A program made the translations under genes and the position numbers. The notes under the pieces are model-generated. The model was given only the letters and a program-made list of their open reading frames with translations, did not search any database and had not been told where the DNA came from. From positions 1-64,000 of the forward strand of contig NW_026615348.1 in NCBI RefSeq assembly GCF_000801105.2: a stretch of 64,000 nucleotides of DNA, written 5' to 3'. Numbering within the stretch: position 1 is the stretch's first letter; every line of letters begins with the position of its first letter. Below are positions 52,875 through 64,000 of this stretch, piece after piece. The DNA comes from Raphanus sativus (lineage: Eukaryota > Streptophyta > Magnoliopsida > Brassicales > Brassicaceae).

Positions 52875-55767
52875 TCAAACGAGCACAACTTTGTCTTCAG
52901 GCCATGCTATAGTAATACCGATAGCATCCTCCATACACTCAATTGCAGAAGTAGGCCTCCAAACCATTGCATCATTCACTTTGATGACATCAACCCACAC
53001 ACGAACTGCATTATTGCCTAACGGAACAAAATGCACCAACTGTTCTGGGTTGTTCGAAGACCAGCGTCCTTCTGCAACAACTACTTTCTTACCGGTAATG
53101 TCCATCAGCTTGCACTTCTGACCCTCCTTCACAATATGTATAGGGAAACGAAGTCGAATATTGTGAGTAATAGAGTAAGCATTAGAAACTTTATCACTTA
53201 TACAATCACCACTGTCTAATATAACACTTACTCTTACCTTCTTAGAGGTTGAAGGAGATTGAGAAAATGGTTTTGAGATCTTAGCAGGAGCTGGTGGAGT
53301 GTGTACGTTAGACTGCGTTTGGAGAGATGGTGTAGGTGGTGACTCTGTGTTCAAATTGTCGAATAAAACTCTGCTCACTGGCCATGCTACAAACGACTTC
53401 AAACAGTCACTAAGGTTTGACCGAGTTTCTGTTGGCCGCCAAAGAAATGCATGAGGTACTGTTACCGCATCTACAAATACTTTCACAGCATTTGGTCCAA
53501 GAGGAAGGCCATCGACCAAGGCTTTAGGATCACGACTCTCCCAACGACCTTCAGCAACTGTTTCTTCATCATCTGTTAGCCAATGTAGAAGTTTGCACTT
53601 GTTCTTTTCAATTTTCTCTGGGCTCTGTCAAACAAACACATTACTGGATTTTAGAAAACAATAGAAGAACAGTATCCAGATATGAGGAATGAAAACCTTA
53701 CATTTGCGGGAATGTCATCTGGAGAGAACTCCTCATCAAGGACAAGAACAGAATCCTGAGGCCAGGCAACAGTTTCTCCTACAGCCTTACCAATAGTGTA
53801 CATTTTTCGGCGCCGGTCTCCAAAGAAATGCATCTTTTTCAACAGCCGTCTCCACTACCACCTTAACTGAATTAGGTCCCAATGGAACATTGTTAACAAA
53901 CTCCATTGAATCAGAAGACAGTAAACGACCCTCGGCTACTTTGCATTCTTTGTCACACCAATCATATAGAATACACTTAGGCTGCGGTGTCTTTGTGTTG
54001 ACACTCTACAAAACAAATATCAACACCACAGTTAGATTCTGTTCAAGTTCATCAAGATAACTTATTGCACAAGTACTAACCCTTTGTCCTGAATTTTCAC
54101 CCTCTTCCGAGTCTGGGCGCTGCAAATTTACATAGGAAAAATGTTAGATTTTTTTCCAAATCATGAACCAAAGCCCTGTTACTCTTTCACACTTACTCGA
54201 CTATTCATTTTAGCAAGTGCCTCTTGTAAATCTTGGACCTGCTTTTTCAACTGATTTTGATTCTGTTGCATTTCAGTCACATACTTGCTCTTCACTTCGA
54301 ACAAAGCAAGTTTGCTCATGCTCATTCCTCTACCCATTGCCCTCAAGCGTCCAGGATTGTCAGGACCTAAGATCTGAGTAAGAGCGTCTTCTTTTGGGTT
54401 TGATGATGATGATCCAGGATGATCAGATTGAATAACCTCATTCGCCTTTTCCTGAAACATGTTTGAGTTATGTTTAACTAGTTCAACTATAAGACATTGA
54501 ACAAAGATAGCGAATAAGGTTTGTATAGATGACATTCCAATTTTTTCAGCAGCATCCGTGTTTACTGCTGTCCCATCCTTTTTTGTTCTTGACTTCACCC
54601 ACACATTCAGTCTCGTCACTCCAGTTGGATCTGAGCTATCTTTTTTCTGCATAATGAGTCATGATCTCTTTAAAATAAACAATTACAAATAAAATAAAAT
54701 TTTAACTAAGGCTCGTTCATAGTGAATACACTTACTAAATCTTCTGCCAATCTAACCATTCTTTTACGGCTACATGTGTGAGGAATCTGCTTACGTCTCC
54801 TCTCCTTGTATGAATCGCTAACAGCCTATATACAACTGTTATCATGCTGTACAATGAAAACTCTATTTGACTAAGTACAATTTCATACCTTGAACTCTTT
54901 ACTAGTCTTATCTTTCACAAATTTCCTCCACTCTGCCAGCTGAACATTGTCGGGTCGCAACTTCAATCGCTCTGCGTGGTTTTGTGCTTTAATGATCTGG
55001 CACCAAGCGTGATTTAGAGGCTCTCCATATGCATCCCATCTGTTTCATAACTGCTGCTTTCTCATACTCTCCATCCAGTTCAAAACGCAACTAAAAGAAC
55101 AATAAAAGATAAGACTAATAACACCAAATTAATTTATGTATGTGAGTGAATACAATTACCTTAACAGATTTCCATAGAACAGTCTTCCGCTCCTCACCAA
55201 TTTTCCTCCAATCATCTATGACCACAGGAACATGTTCCCTTACCAAGGGACCTAAGTATGAAGAGAGCTTAACTGATCCTTGACCACATGGTTCCCCAAG
55301 CTCAGTGAAATCCACTCTTATTCGTGCATTAGGATCTCTCGCAATATCTTTCATCTTCGTTGGTCCTCTGTGTTTCTTACTCTGGGGCTGAACCTATCAG
55401 TATCCTCATCACTTGAATTGCCAGCTTCTGTATCTTTGTCGGGTTCTTGTTCTCCACTATCCTTATCACGTTCTGCATCACCAAACTGTGTGTCTTGAGG
55501 CTGTGATTCCTCAACCCGCGTCTCATGCTCTTTGTCATGCTCCTTCTCATGCTGTGTCTCATGATCCATCTCCTGCTCTGTGTCATGCTGTGTCTCATGA
55601 TCCATCTCCTGCTGTGTCTCATGCTCTGCCTCAGGCTGTGTCTCATGCTCTGCCTCAGGCTGTGTCTCATGCTCTGCTTCCTGTCGGTATATGGTGCCAA
55701 CGAATTCAACTCCATCATCTCGTGCAGTGTTCTTCCTTTTCTTTGTTGTCTTTTTCCGTCCAGCCAT
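52875..55767 (-). CDS. TNPA-like protein of the CACTA element (multi-exon, possibly frameshifted)
   Basis: Start probably at MAGRKKTTKKRKN (55767), a basic, nuclear-type N-terminus. Then comes an acidic tract of repeated HETQ(P/H)E units (about 55530-55690). A plant Transposase_24-type domain follows (DPNARIRVDFTELGEP, LGPLVREHVPVVIDDWRKI; LAEWRKFVKDKTSKEFKAVSDSYKERR near 54780-54950; VWVKSRTKKDGTAVN at 54600) and a coiled coil (54180-54330). Three tandem copies of a PLGPNAVKV..VDAV..W.P repeat (DUF8039/Transposase_23 type) end it, at about 53860-53990, 53470-53580 plus 53350-53420, and 52875-53100. Exons are separated by short introns. Near 55385 the frame changes without room for an intron, so this copy may be broken. 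Confidence 0.65.
55530..55690 (-). repeat. In-frame HETQ repeat in the TNPA-like gene
   Basis: Reiterated codons for (E/D)HETQ with E, P or H produce an 18- to 30-bp tandem repeat. Copies include EAEHETQPEAEHETQPEAEH. Open frames on both strands across it are artefacts. Confidence 0.75.
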
Positions 55768-55940
55768 TGCAATCCTACAATCAAACTCCATAGAAACTCA
55801 AAAATTAATTCATAGTCAGACAAACTCAAACACCATCTGCCAAATAAAAAAAAAAATCTATCAACGAAATTAAACATTTGTTTCATAATAGGAAATCAAC
55901 CAATATGTCATGCAAAACCAAGAATAGTTAATCAAATAAC

Positions 55941-58900
55941 TCAAACGTATATCCCTTCACAATCTGATCTGACATTCTCAGCCTCATCTGCTATTTCATC
56001 TATACTCATATCAATATCCGAAGGCAATGGTCCTACATCTGCATGACCAACTTCCACTTTCTCATCACTGTATCTTCTACATGGACCCTTCATAACCACA
56101 TACCAACTCGATTCATCATTTTCCCTTGAGTAAAATATCTGTTTCGCTTGAGATGCTAAGATGAATGGATCCTTTGCGAAGGATATGTGGCTGTGATCAA
56201 AATTAACCAGAGTAAAACCATCCTCTACCTTCACACCGTTTCCTTTAACTGCCCACTGACACCTAAATATTGGGACGTAGAAGACATTGTAATCCAGTAA
56301 TATTATATCAACTACTCTCCCATAGTAGGATACAACGTCTACCACATGTGCTGTGTCCCTAGCACTAGATCTACACATTGCCGTTGCCTCATAGTAAACC
56401 CCACTATTCTGACTTAACCTATGAACGGTGTTTGTATGAAACCGTAGGCCGTTCACAATGTAGCCTGTGTAAGATCTGGCTATACTACGAGGACCATAAG
56501 CTAGCCACTTCAGTGTTTCTTCCACATTTTCTGAATCAGCAGGTATCTAACAATAATTTAAAAAAAAAATTGTCAGCTACACTACATGGTTATAAAATGT
56601 TCTAATATCAAATAAAAGTAGAACATGCCTGTTGCTTTAGCCACGCTGCGAAATTCTCAGTGTGCAAACGCCATAAATAGGTTGCATCCCGTTGACATCT
56701 ACTATTTGAGTCTTGTAAATGTTGTAAATGAGCACTTGCACAACAAAAAAAACAAACCACAAATTAGAAAAAGCCTTCCAAATCGTGTGAATGAATAATA
56801 AACTAAGTACTTAATAAAACTTACTCAATGTATGGATCCACCATAGCCATGTTCTGTATGATAGCAAGATGAGCAATTTTCTTATCTGTATCACTGAGAG
56901 TGATTGAGCGTGCAGCACTTATAGGACGACCTTCAAGGATTGAGTTGCTCTCGTAATCAGTGTTTCTGTCCTCTTTTTCTTCTACATTTGTTGTCGTCTT
57001 CAAGAAAGCAGAGCAGAACCTCATGCACTCTTCAGCAAGGTAAGACTCAGCTATACACCCCTCTGGTCTTGCTGAGTTTCTAACATAGTCTTTCAATACT
57101 TTCATGTACCTGTATTAAATGAACACTACTTGTGAGTAATAAGAGAATTTGGAAGATAAATAAAAAAATTTATAACAAGGAAACACACCTTTCAAATGGA
57201 TACATCCATCGGAAATGGACAGGACCACCAAGACGAGCTTCTCGTCCGAGATGAACACACAAGTGCACCATGATGTCGAAGAAACTAGGTGGCCAAAATC
57301 TTTCAAAAATGCAAAGGGTCTCCACAATCTCAGTTTCCATTAGCTGCAGTTGTTCCATATCAATTTCTCGTTGACAAAGAAGGTTGAAGAAAGCACATAA
57401 GCGGTAAATGGCTACTCTAGGACCCTTTGGTAGTAACCCCCTAATTGCTACTGGCAGTAGTTGTTGCATTAGGACGTGGTAATCATGAGATTTGAGTCCC
57501 ATCACTTTACACTCCTCTAATGATATACAACTGGATATATTAGAGCAATAGCCATCAGGACCTTTAAAATCAAAGAGCCGCTTACAGAATGTGTGTTTCT
57601 CTGACTTTGACAAAGACCAAGGAGCTGCTGGGAGTAATGTCCTTTTACCCTGAGGTTTTGGATGCAAATCCTTCCTGACACCAAGACTTTCAAGATCCTT
57701 TCTAGCCTTTAGACCATCCTTTGAATTGCAACAATGCAACAATGTGGAAATCAAGCTTGCAGCCACATTCTTCTCCACGTGCATAACGTCTAAATTATGC
57801 CGCACAGGGAGCTCCTTCACATTTACAGGCGCATAAAAAATAAATCAGGACTCCTCGAAATGCAATTAAAAATTTACTAGATTCGACAATTAAACATACC
57901 TCCCAATAAGGCAATGTGAAAAATATGGAGCGTTTCTTCCATCTAGATAATTACTCATCGTCTTTGTCTCCTAAATCTTCATCTTCATCAGATTCACTGA
58001 CTTCGTCCTCGTTATCAGATGGTATCTCAACTCTAGCAGCTCTCTTTTTCCCAGACTGTTTTCTATTACCAAAAACATTCTTGTAATTTCTTAGCACAAA
58101 CGAGACATTCCTACCAGTGAGTATCCTCCCCTTTGTCCCATGTTCAGTTTTTCCATCAAACCAAGACTTCTTTGCTCTGAAACTATGTAGTGGAGGCAAA
58201 CTTTTACGGTGACACATAAAAGCAAATTTCCTGCTATGTTTCAGCCACAAACTATTTGTGTGCTTCCCGCATATAGGACAACCCATTTTACCCTTCACTT
58301 TACAACCAGCAAGATTCCCATACGCTGGGAAATCACTAATAGTCCAAAGAAGCATTGCCCTAAGCGTAAATGTTGTCTTACTGACTGCGTCGTAAGTTAA
58401 CTCGCCTATGCACCACAGATGATTTAAATCTTCTATAAGGGGTTCTAGGTAAACATCTATACTATTACCCGGTTGATGCGGTCCTGGAATCAGTAGACTG
58501 AGCATGATGTTCTCCTCCTTCATACATAGGTCAGGAGCCATGTTGTAATTAACCAGTAACACAGGCCAACAACTGTATCGGCTGCTCTTCATATTGAAGG
58601 GATTAAACCCATCGGTTGAAAGCCCAAGTCGCAAGTTCCTCTCCTCCGCTGCAAACGACGGATACTTGTCATTCATTGACTTCCAAGTAACAGAGTCTAC
58701 TGGATGGCGCAGTTTCCCATCTGTGCTCTTGTTACTGAAATGCCATCTTAAGTCCATTGCAAGTTGCTCCGATCTGAACATCCTTTTCAGACGAGGTATT
58801 AATGGGAAGTATCTCAAAACCTTCTGGGGAACACCCTTCTTGACTTCACCAGTGTGCAAGTTGGTCTTCCATCTAGACGCCTTGCATTTTGGGCATCTCT

Positions 58901-59677
58901 CAGCCTTCTTAAGCTTCTTCCTAAATAAGCAGCAGTCGTTCACACAAGCATGAATCTTTTGATATCCCATATCAAAATATTTCAAAAACTTCTTCACATC
59001 ATAGGTTGAGGTGTGCAACACGTTGTCTTCAGGTAACATGTTTGGCAGTGTTTGCAGTAAGTCATCAAAGCTCTTGTCTGACCACCCATTCTGAGACTTT
59101 ATCCTAAACAACGAAACAACAGCTGATAGCTTGCTATGACTCGAACACGTTGGATACAAAGGGGTTTTAGCCTCTGCAAGTTTTGCTAGAAACTCATCTT
59201 CTTTCCTGTCCTCACCCTCAACTGACTCACGTAACTGTGATCCACTAATGGCTAAATCTTCATCTAAACATTTTGCAGCTTCATATAAACTAAGGATCTC
59301 AGCATATCTCAATCTATCTTCACCTTCCACTACAGAAACAGAGTTACCTTCTCCATGGTGAAACCAATCCGTGCGTACCTTGTAAGCGCCATCCATTCCA
59401 TTTATAACCAAATGAGAGACAACCTCCTCACTTGTATGCCGATCTAGATTGCGGCATCGGGCACATGGACATACAATCTTCCCATTTACTCCTAACTTAG
59501 CACTAACAGCATTGACAAAAGCCCGAGCACCTATCTCATAGGCAGAATCAACTCTTGAGTTCATGTAAACCAAACCAAAAAAAAATTAAGTAAGCACAAT
59601 ATTTTTTAAAATGCATAAACTGAAAATTTAAACATATGTACATACCTGCATAAATGGACCCATGACTTGTCCAACAT
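55941..59677 (-). pseudogene. TNP2-like (TNPD) transposase of the CACTA element
   Basis: Six exons are traceable on the minus strand: 59677-59646 (MLDKSWVHLC), 59553 to the WKKRSIFF/LPYWE end near 57902, 57820-57189, 57109-56825, about 56734-56637, and 56546-55941. Domains in order: transposase-associated N-terminus (CPCARCRN, TDWFHHGE), Transposase_21 (DMGYQKIHACVNDCCLF, CPKCKASRW, VDSVTWK), DUF4218 (PPSFFDIMVHLCVHLGREARLGG, ECMRFCSAFL), DUF4216 (GYIVNGLRFHT, YYGRVVDIILLDY). The exon-5 donor appears to be GC. An in-frame TAA at 57951-57953, inside exon 2, would truncate the protein; otherwise it looks intact. It would cut at the element ends. Confidence 0.82.
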
Positions 59678-60785
59678 TGTTTGCTACAACCTAGTTACGA
59701 CCCTTGCCACAGTTCAAACAAGCGTACATGGTTCAAGCAAGAAGAACAAAAAATTAATAATTGGTTAACTTGGTGAAACACTTGTGTTTTCTTACTCTTC
59801 ATAGTGTTAACCGCAAACAACAAACGCATTGTCTACCAAAATTCTAGAAAGGATTACAAAATTAACAGAAGAAAATAGATGAGTCTAACCTTAACTCAAT
59901 AGACGTAAGAAGGGGAAGACACGAACCCACACCTGCGACAAATAGATGCATCAAATTCAACAAATAAAAACGAGGGATCCAAATATTTGATCCAAGCTAC
60001 AATCTCTCTCGATATGTAACGAGGGATCCAAAGATATATTTTGTGTTCTTCGTATAGTGTCTAACCATTACAATCAGTTATGTTTTTTTTTTTTGTCTTT
60101 TAAACAATCAGCTAGACAGATTGAAGCTTGGATCAATTTCAACAAAGATATAAACCACAACGATGAAAACGAGGTATCCAAATCAAAATTCTGAGAAGGC
60201 TTCCAAACAACAAGATTTTTTGACATTGAAAACCTAATCGCCGGTGAAATCAGAGATGAACCCATGGGAGAGTGATACAGAACATCGAAACATAACTAAT
60301 CACAACATCGAGTAGACCCAAAACCTATTGATACGCTAAGAACTCACCTTTAATTTTGAATCGGGGATTGAAATCGGAGGTGAGGAGGGCTGAATCGAAT
60401 TGGGTGCGAAGAGAAATCCAGATTACGAGTGCTGAGCAAAGAGAAATCGAGTCGGAGAGGGTGGAGGGGAGCAGAGCTTGTCGGCTCGATATGGAGACGG
60501 AGAAGAAGTAGAAATGTTTTTTTGTTTTGTTTTTTTTATTAATGCTATGGAATCTTTGGTTTTCTTATTTGGCCGCCAAACCCATCTTTTTTTTCTAAGT
60601 GTTGGCGCTAATTCTAAATAATTGGCTGATTAGTGAGTTTTTAATCAGGTAATTACGGATTTTTGGGCCTAGCACTAGTATAATGCTATCACTTTGATAT
60701 CCAGAATTCCAAATACCTTTCTATAGCAGTTTCGTAAATTGTGCTATTATAATCTGCTATGAAAAGCCATATTTTTGTTGTAGTG
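59678..60785. promoter_or_regulatory. CACTA right subterminal region and presumed promoter
   Basis: Contains the 5' flank of the TNP2-like gene, a region with possible 5' UTR exon(s), and subterminal motifs near the end (CTATAGCAG, GTGCTATTATAATCTGCTATG). No other gene is convincing. Confidence 0.55.
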
Positions 60786-60788
60786 TCA

Positions 60789-61709
60789 TATATTCTAAAC
60801 ATTTCCTATACATTATTTGCCAAGTGATTTTGACATATGTCATCTTCATAATTATCTTGACCAAATAAATATGACATGGCATGTTAAAATGATGACATGG
60901 CTTAAGATTAAATATGACATAAACGATTACATTTAATGATTATTTACATTTTTGGTACACTTTTTATAATATGGAAGTAAATTAAACAACATCAAAAGTA
61001 AATCTATTCAAATATGAAAACAAATAATTTTATAATATTTAAAAATTTTCGAAATATTATTTATAATTATACAATTTTGTTACTAAAAATATTTTAAATT
61101 GTTTAAAAAAATATAAATGTATAACTGTAATATTATTAACTTTTTTATATATCTAAAGATTCTGAAAATACTATTTGTTTTTACTTTTTGATAATTATAC
61201 AGATTTTATATCAATTTTGATTATTTTTATACAAATTAATTTAATATATTTATCCAAAATAAATAGATAAAAATATATCAAAGATTATACTTTTTAATAT
61301 ATACATATCTATTCTTAAATATAATATAAATTTTTTTTAAAAAAATATATTTTATCTTAGTTTTATGTCCATTAAATCCAATGTTTAACCATAATATTAT
61401 TAAATTCTTTTATATGTACATATAGATTCTTAAAATAATGTTCATTTGAACTTTTTGATAATTATACGGCTTTTATATCAATTTTTATTAATATTATACA
61501 AATTAATTTGATATATTTATCTAAAATAAATAGATAAAAATATTTAAGATTATAGTTTAACTATTCTGAAGTATAATTAAAATAATTTTATCTTAGTTTA
61601 TATTCCATTAAATAAAAATATTATATTGAAATATTGGAAAAAATAATAAAATCTAGAGTATTAATATAATTTTATTTTTAAATATGTTTTTAAATTTAAA
61701 ATTTATTAT
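60789..61709. other. AT-rich body of the probable Helitron
   Basis: Non-coding. A TATGACATGGCATG-type motif repeats near 60860-60910. Two related AT-rich blocks occur (61140-61270 and 61390-61560; each has TTTTTGATAATTATAC and AAATAAATAGATAAAAATAT). Confidence 0.5.
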
Positions 61710-61736
61710 TGCACATGGTGCAGGAAAACATCTAGT

Positions 61737-62614
61737 AGTAGATTCATTGAAAAGTGGATTTTATTTTCTACTTTGCAAAATGTCAATTCTACTTTCTGTT
61801 AACAAAATTTGAAATTATATGATTTAAACATTTTAAGAACTGGAAAAAAATACCACAAAATTGATATAAGTAGTTTATCAATAGTTATTTTTCCAATTTT
61901 TTTGTTTACAAAACTATTTATTTAATTTATTTTTGAGAGTACTAAAAGTCATTCAAATCAAAAATGATACAAAATAGAAATTAGCCTAATGAAACATAGT
62001 TACCATTTTTTGGTCTTTAAAAAACAATTTTTCCAATATACTTTTATCCCATCACAAATTTTGGGGATGGAATTCAAAGAAGACACTGATACAAACCGCT
62101 AAACAATCCTAAAACCCCGGTAAATTATATACTGATCACACTGATTCTTATGAAAGAAAATTGAAAATCGAACCAACTGACTGAATTCTGGCTAAGAGAA
62201 CCGACCAACTTTAATTAGAAATGTGTAGCCGATAGAGAAAGCAACAATGTCACACACCCAACTATTTTTGACAGAATTTACATCAAACGCATGCCTCTTC
62301 AACAATAGCAAATTTCAAATAATACGAGCTTTTTTCTTTAATAAGTTGAATGTTCAGTCACGTAAACCGATGTGATTACTAAAAAGTCTAATCTCAAACT
62401 AAACAGCAATCAGACACATTGTTTTCTTTGATAGTTTTTAATTAAGAACACAGTTGATTAAATTTTCAGTAGAAAATGCCTAAGCACAGTTGGTAGATTT
62501 GTCGCTTTACAAAACAAAAAAAGATTTGTCGGTTTACGAAGTAAATATTGAACCCATTCCTCTCTACATTTTAAAACATGCCATCTCCACATGCTATAAC
62601 ATTGTTCCTCTCCA
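61737..62614 (+). promoter_or_regulatory. Upstream region of the pectinesterase gene
   Basis: Intergenic, AT-rich, no open frame. The core promoter should lie in the last few hundred bases; I see no single unambiguous TATA box. The Helitron 3' end is about 880 bp upstream of the start codon. Confidence 0.45.
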
Positions 62615-63563
62615 ATGGCTCTCTCTTCACTCAGTTTCTATTTTCTCTGCTTTCTCCTCTTCAATCCTTCCATTTTCTCGTATGCATCTCCGGGTTCCCT
62701 AAACCTTTATCAAATCTCTGCCACAAGTTTTTGCAAGAACGCACCATATCCAGATGCATGTTTCCAGTCCTTAGAACTCTCTCTCTCCATCAACATAAGC
62801 CCCAACATTCTCTCTTTCCTCTTTCTAACTCTCAAACTAGCTCTTTCCGAGGCTGGAAAACTCACCGATCTCCTTTCGAGCGCTGATATCAACAACCTCC
62901 TTGAGGGTCAACGTGGCTCTCTTCAAGACTGCAAAGATCTTCACCACATAACTTCTTCTTTATTGAAACGTTCTCTCTCTAAAATCAAAGACGATGCTAA
63001 TGATTCACGGAAGCTAGCTGACGCTAGAGCTTACTTGAGCGCTGCTCTCACCAACAAGAACACTTGCTTCGAAGGTCTTGACTCGGCATCTGGTCCACTA
63101 TTGCCAAAGCTCTTGACTTCCTTTACGACCACTTACAAACACGTAAGCAATTCTCTTTCGGCTCTTTCAAAACAGAGAAAGCCCAATAATCTTAAAACCA
63201 ATAGCAAGACCAAGAACCGCCGGTTACTTGGGTTATTTCCCGACTGGGTTTCTGAGAAAGATCGCCGGTTTTTAGAAGATTCCGGTGATGAGTATGATGA
63301 GTACGAGCCGAGTGAGATCCTCATTGTGTCTGCTGCTGGAACAGGTAATTTCACAACTATTAAAGAAGCTATAAGCTTTGCTCCCAACATGAGTAACGAC
63401 AGAGTGCTGATATATGTAAGAGAAGGCGAGTATAACGAAAACATTGAGATTCCAAGTTACAAGACTAATATTGTCCTGATCGGTGATGGATCCGATGTGA
63501 CGTTTGTTACCGGCAACCGCAGCGTCGGCGATGGATGGACCACTTTTCGATCTGCCACTCTTG
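62615..63563 (+). CDS. PME12: Pectinesterase/pectinesterase inhibitor, exon 1 (PME12-like)
   Basis: Type I pectin methylesterase of the cell wall, which removes methyl esters from homogalacturonan. Residues 1-24 are a signal peptide (MALSSLSFYFLCFLLFNPSI). An inhibitor-type domain spans about 35-185, with Cys at 40, 49, 106 and 151. RRLL at 202-205 and RRFL at 217-220 are the usual subtilase processing sites. The catalytic domain begins near 235 (GTGNFTTIKEAI, GEYNENI, LIGDGSDVTFVTGNRSVGDGW). The Asp usual in V..DGSG is Ala here (VSAAGTG). The catalytic Asp and Gln residues would be in exon 2, beyond the window. The strong match to my memory of Arabidopsis PME12 (AT2G26440) supports the symbol. 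The ATG is the first in frame and gives the signal peptide. Confidence 0.9.
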
Positions 63564-63988
63564 GTAATACAATATCCTTTGACTTTTTTTTTATTAAGAT
63601 CTTGTCTGGTGGATAAAACAAAACGCAAGTGCTATCTATATTTGATTGGGTCATAGTGTAGCATGATTTAACACCGTGGATTTTGATTCTTTTTTTTTTG
63701 TCAACTAAGAGTATTGAATTTATTTTCAGTAATTATATGTTTACATCTATAAATTGCTTTCAGAAAGAAAAAAACGTTTGCGAACGCTTTCAATGTGCTC
63801 AAGAGGTTGCAGAATTTATTTTCTTGTTATTCTAATCAAAATGCTTAAGATTAGTTAAGTTAAAAGATTGTAAACTTTGTATACTTCATGTAGCTTTTCT
63901 TCTTGCAACCATAATTTTGAATTATAGCTTAAGTTTTCGGAAACTAAATCAAGATTGTATTTGTAATGGTTCTCAAACTTGTTCACAG
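63564..63988 (+). other. Pectinesterase intron 1
   Basis: Donor G|GTAATA after SATL and acceptor TTCACAG|CG, 425 bp, T-rich. The splice restores FRSATLAVSG, the conserved sequence at this intron site in many PMEs. The open frame past the donor is read-through. Confidence 0.88.
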
Positions 63989-64000
63989 CGGTTTCTGGCG
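63989..64000 (+). CDS. PME12: Pectinesterase exon 2, first 12 bases
   Basis: Continues the reading frame as AVSG with the split Ala codon, then runs off the window. Confidence 0.85.

Larger units (their letters stand above)
52215..60785 (-). mobile_element. CACTA (En/Spm-like) DNA transposon
   Basis: 8,571 bp with terminal inverted repeats starting CACTACAACAAA (left TIR CACTACAACAAATATGGC; the right adds two A) and TSD TCA at 52212-52214 and 60786-60788. Subterminal ends carry many dispersed short copies of CTATAGC/GCTATAAT-type motifs. It encodes a TNP2-like transposase and a TNPA-like protein, both on the minus strand, so transcription starts near the right end. Confidence 0.93.
52185..61735. 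mobile_element. Probable non-autonomous Helitron, split by the CACTA element
   Basis: Candidate 5' end TCTCTAGAATACTATT at 52185, preceded by A. The 3' end is a hairpin TGCAC-ATG-GTGCA (61710-61722), a 9-base spacer, then CTAG (61732-61735) followed by T. Insertion between A and T, TC start and hairpin-CTRR end are Helitron hallmarks. Without the CACTA element it is about 980 bp, AT-rich and non-coding. The 3' end is more secure than the 5' end. Confidence 0.55.

Noticed and set aside
52840..53121. 93-residue plus-strand open frame
   Set aside because: Antisense shadow of the last repeat module of the TNPA-like gene.
55413..55815. Plus-strand 126- and 96-residue open frames rich in Leu/Cys/His
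   Set aside because: Antisense to the HETQ repeat of the TNPA-like gene; open only because of the repeat.
62578..62886. 102-residue open frame overlapping the pectinesterase start
   Set aside because: Alternative frame of exon 1; the PME frame has signal peptide, Cys pattern and domain match.
63564..63616. Extension of the pectinesterase frame past SATLG
   Set aside because: Intron read-through; a GT donor and matching AG acceptor restore the conserved SATLAVSG.
1..64000. tRNA, rRNA or other RNA genes
   Set aside because: None recognised; the tRNA-like matches are 13-18 base primer-binding sites only.

Overview
This window comes from a plant nuclear genome, almost certainly Brassicaceae. 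The only host gene is the 5' end of a pectinesterase close to Arabidopsis PME12, at 62615 to the window end. The other roughly 60 kb is a deep nest of transposable elements. The labels E1-E6 below are mine.

Nesting was worked out from LTR ends, target-site duplications (TSDs), primer-binding sites and reading-frame continuity. A Ty1-copia pol relic (47687-50232) abuts E4, a minus-strand Athila-like element seen as 30191-31927 plus 45730-47686. E4 is split by E5 (31928-45729, plus-strand Tat-like Ty3/gypsy with 513-bp LTRs). E5 itself holds a 2.5-kb solo LTR (41078-43562, TSD TCCTT). On its other side E4 is interrupted by E6 (23290-30190, minus-strand Athila-like, full of ATCGATCGAT motifs). 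E6 is interrupted by E2 (12336-23289, plus-strand sister of E5). E2 is interrupted by E1 (1-12335, minus-strand Tat-like, no gag) and by E3 (16475-20811, minus-strand, RT-less, nearly identical LTRs, TSD CCATG). E1's 5' LTR is split by an array of seven LTRs alternating with six roughly 200-bp internal domains (5480-11665, TSD GAAAC). The left ends of E1, E2, E4 and E6 lie outside the window.

To the right, 50233-62614 is AT-rich and holds DNA transposons: a MULE-type MITE with telomere-like arms (51437-52008, 9-bp TSD), a probable non-autonomous Helitron (52185-61735), and inside it a large CACTA element (52215-60785, TSD TCA). The CACTA element carries a multi-exon TNP2-like transposase and a TNPA-like gene, both on the minus strand.

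All retroelement pol genes are broken by stops, frameshifts or active-site changes, so the retroelement coding regions are annotated as pseudogenes. The points most worth a second look are: the antisense gene downstream of pol in E5 (remnant in E2); the hairpin plus TACGTAGGCAA block just after pol in E1, E2 and E5 and again in E1's LTR; the ATCGATCGAT motif shared by coding and LTR sequence of E6; and the tandem LTR array expanded inside one TSD pair.
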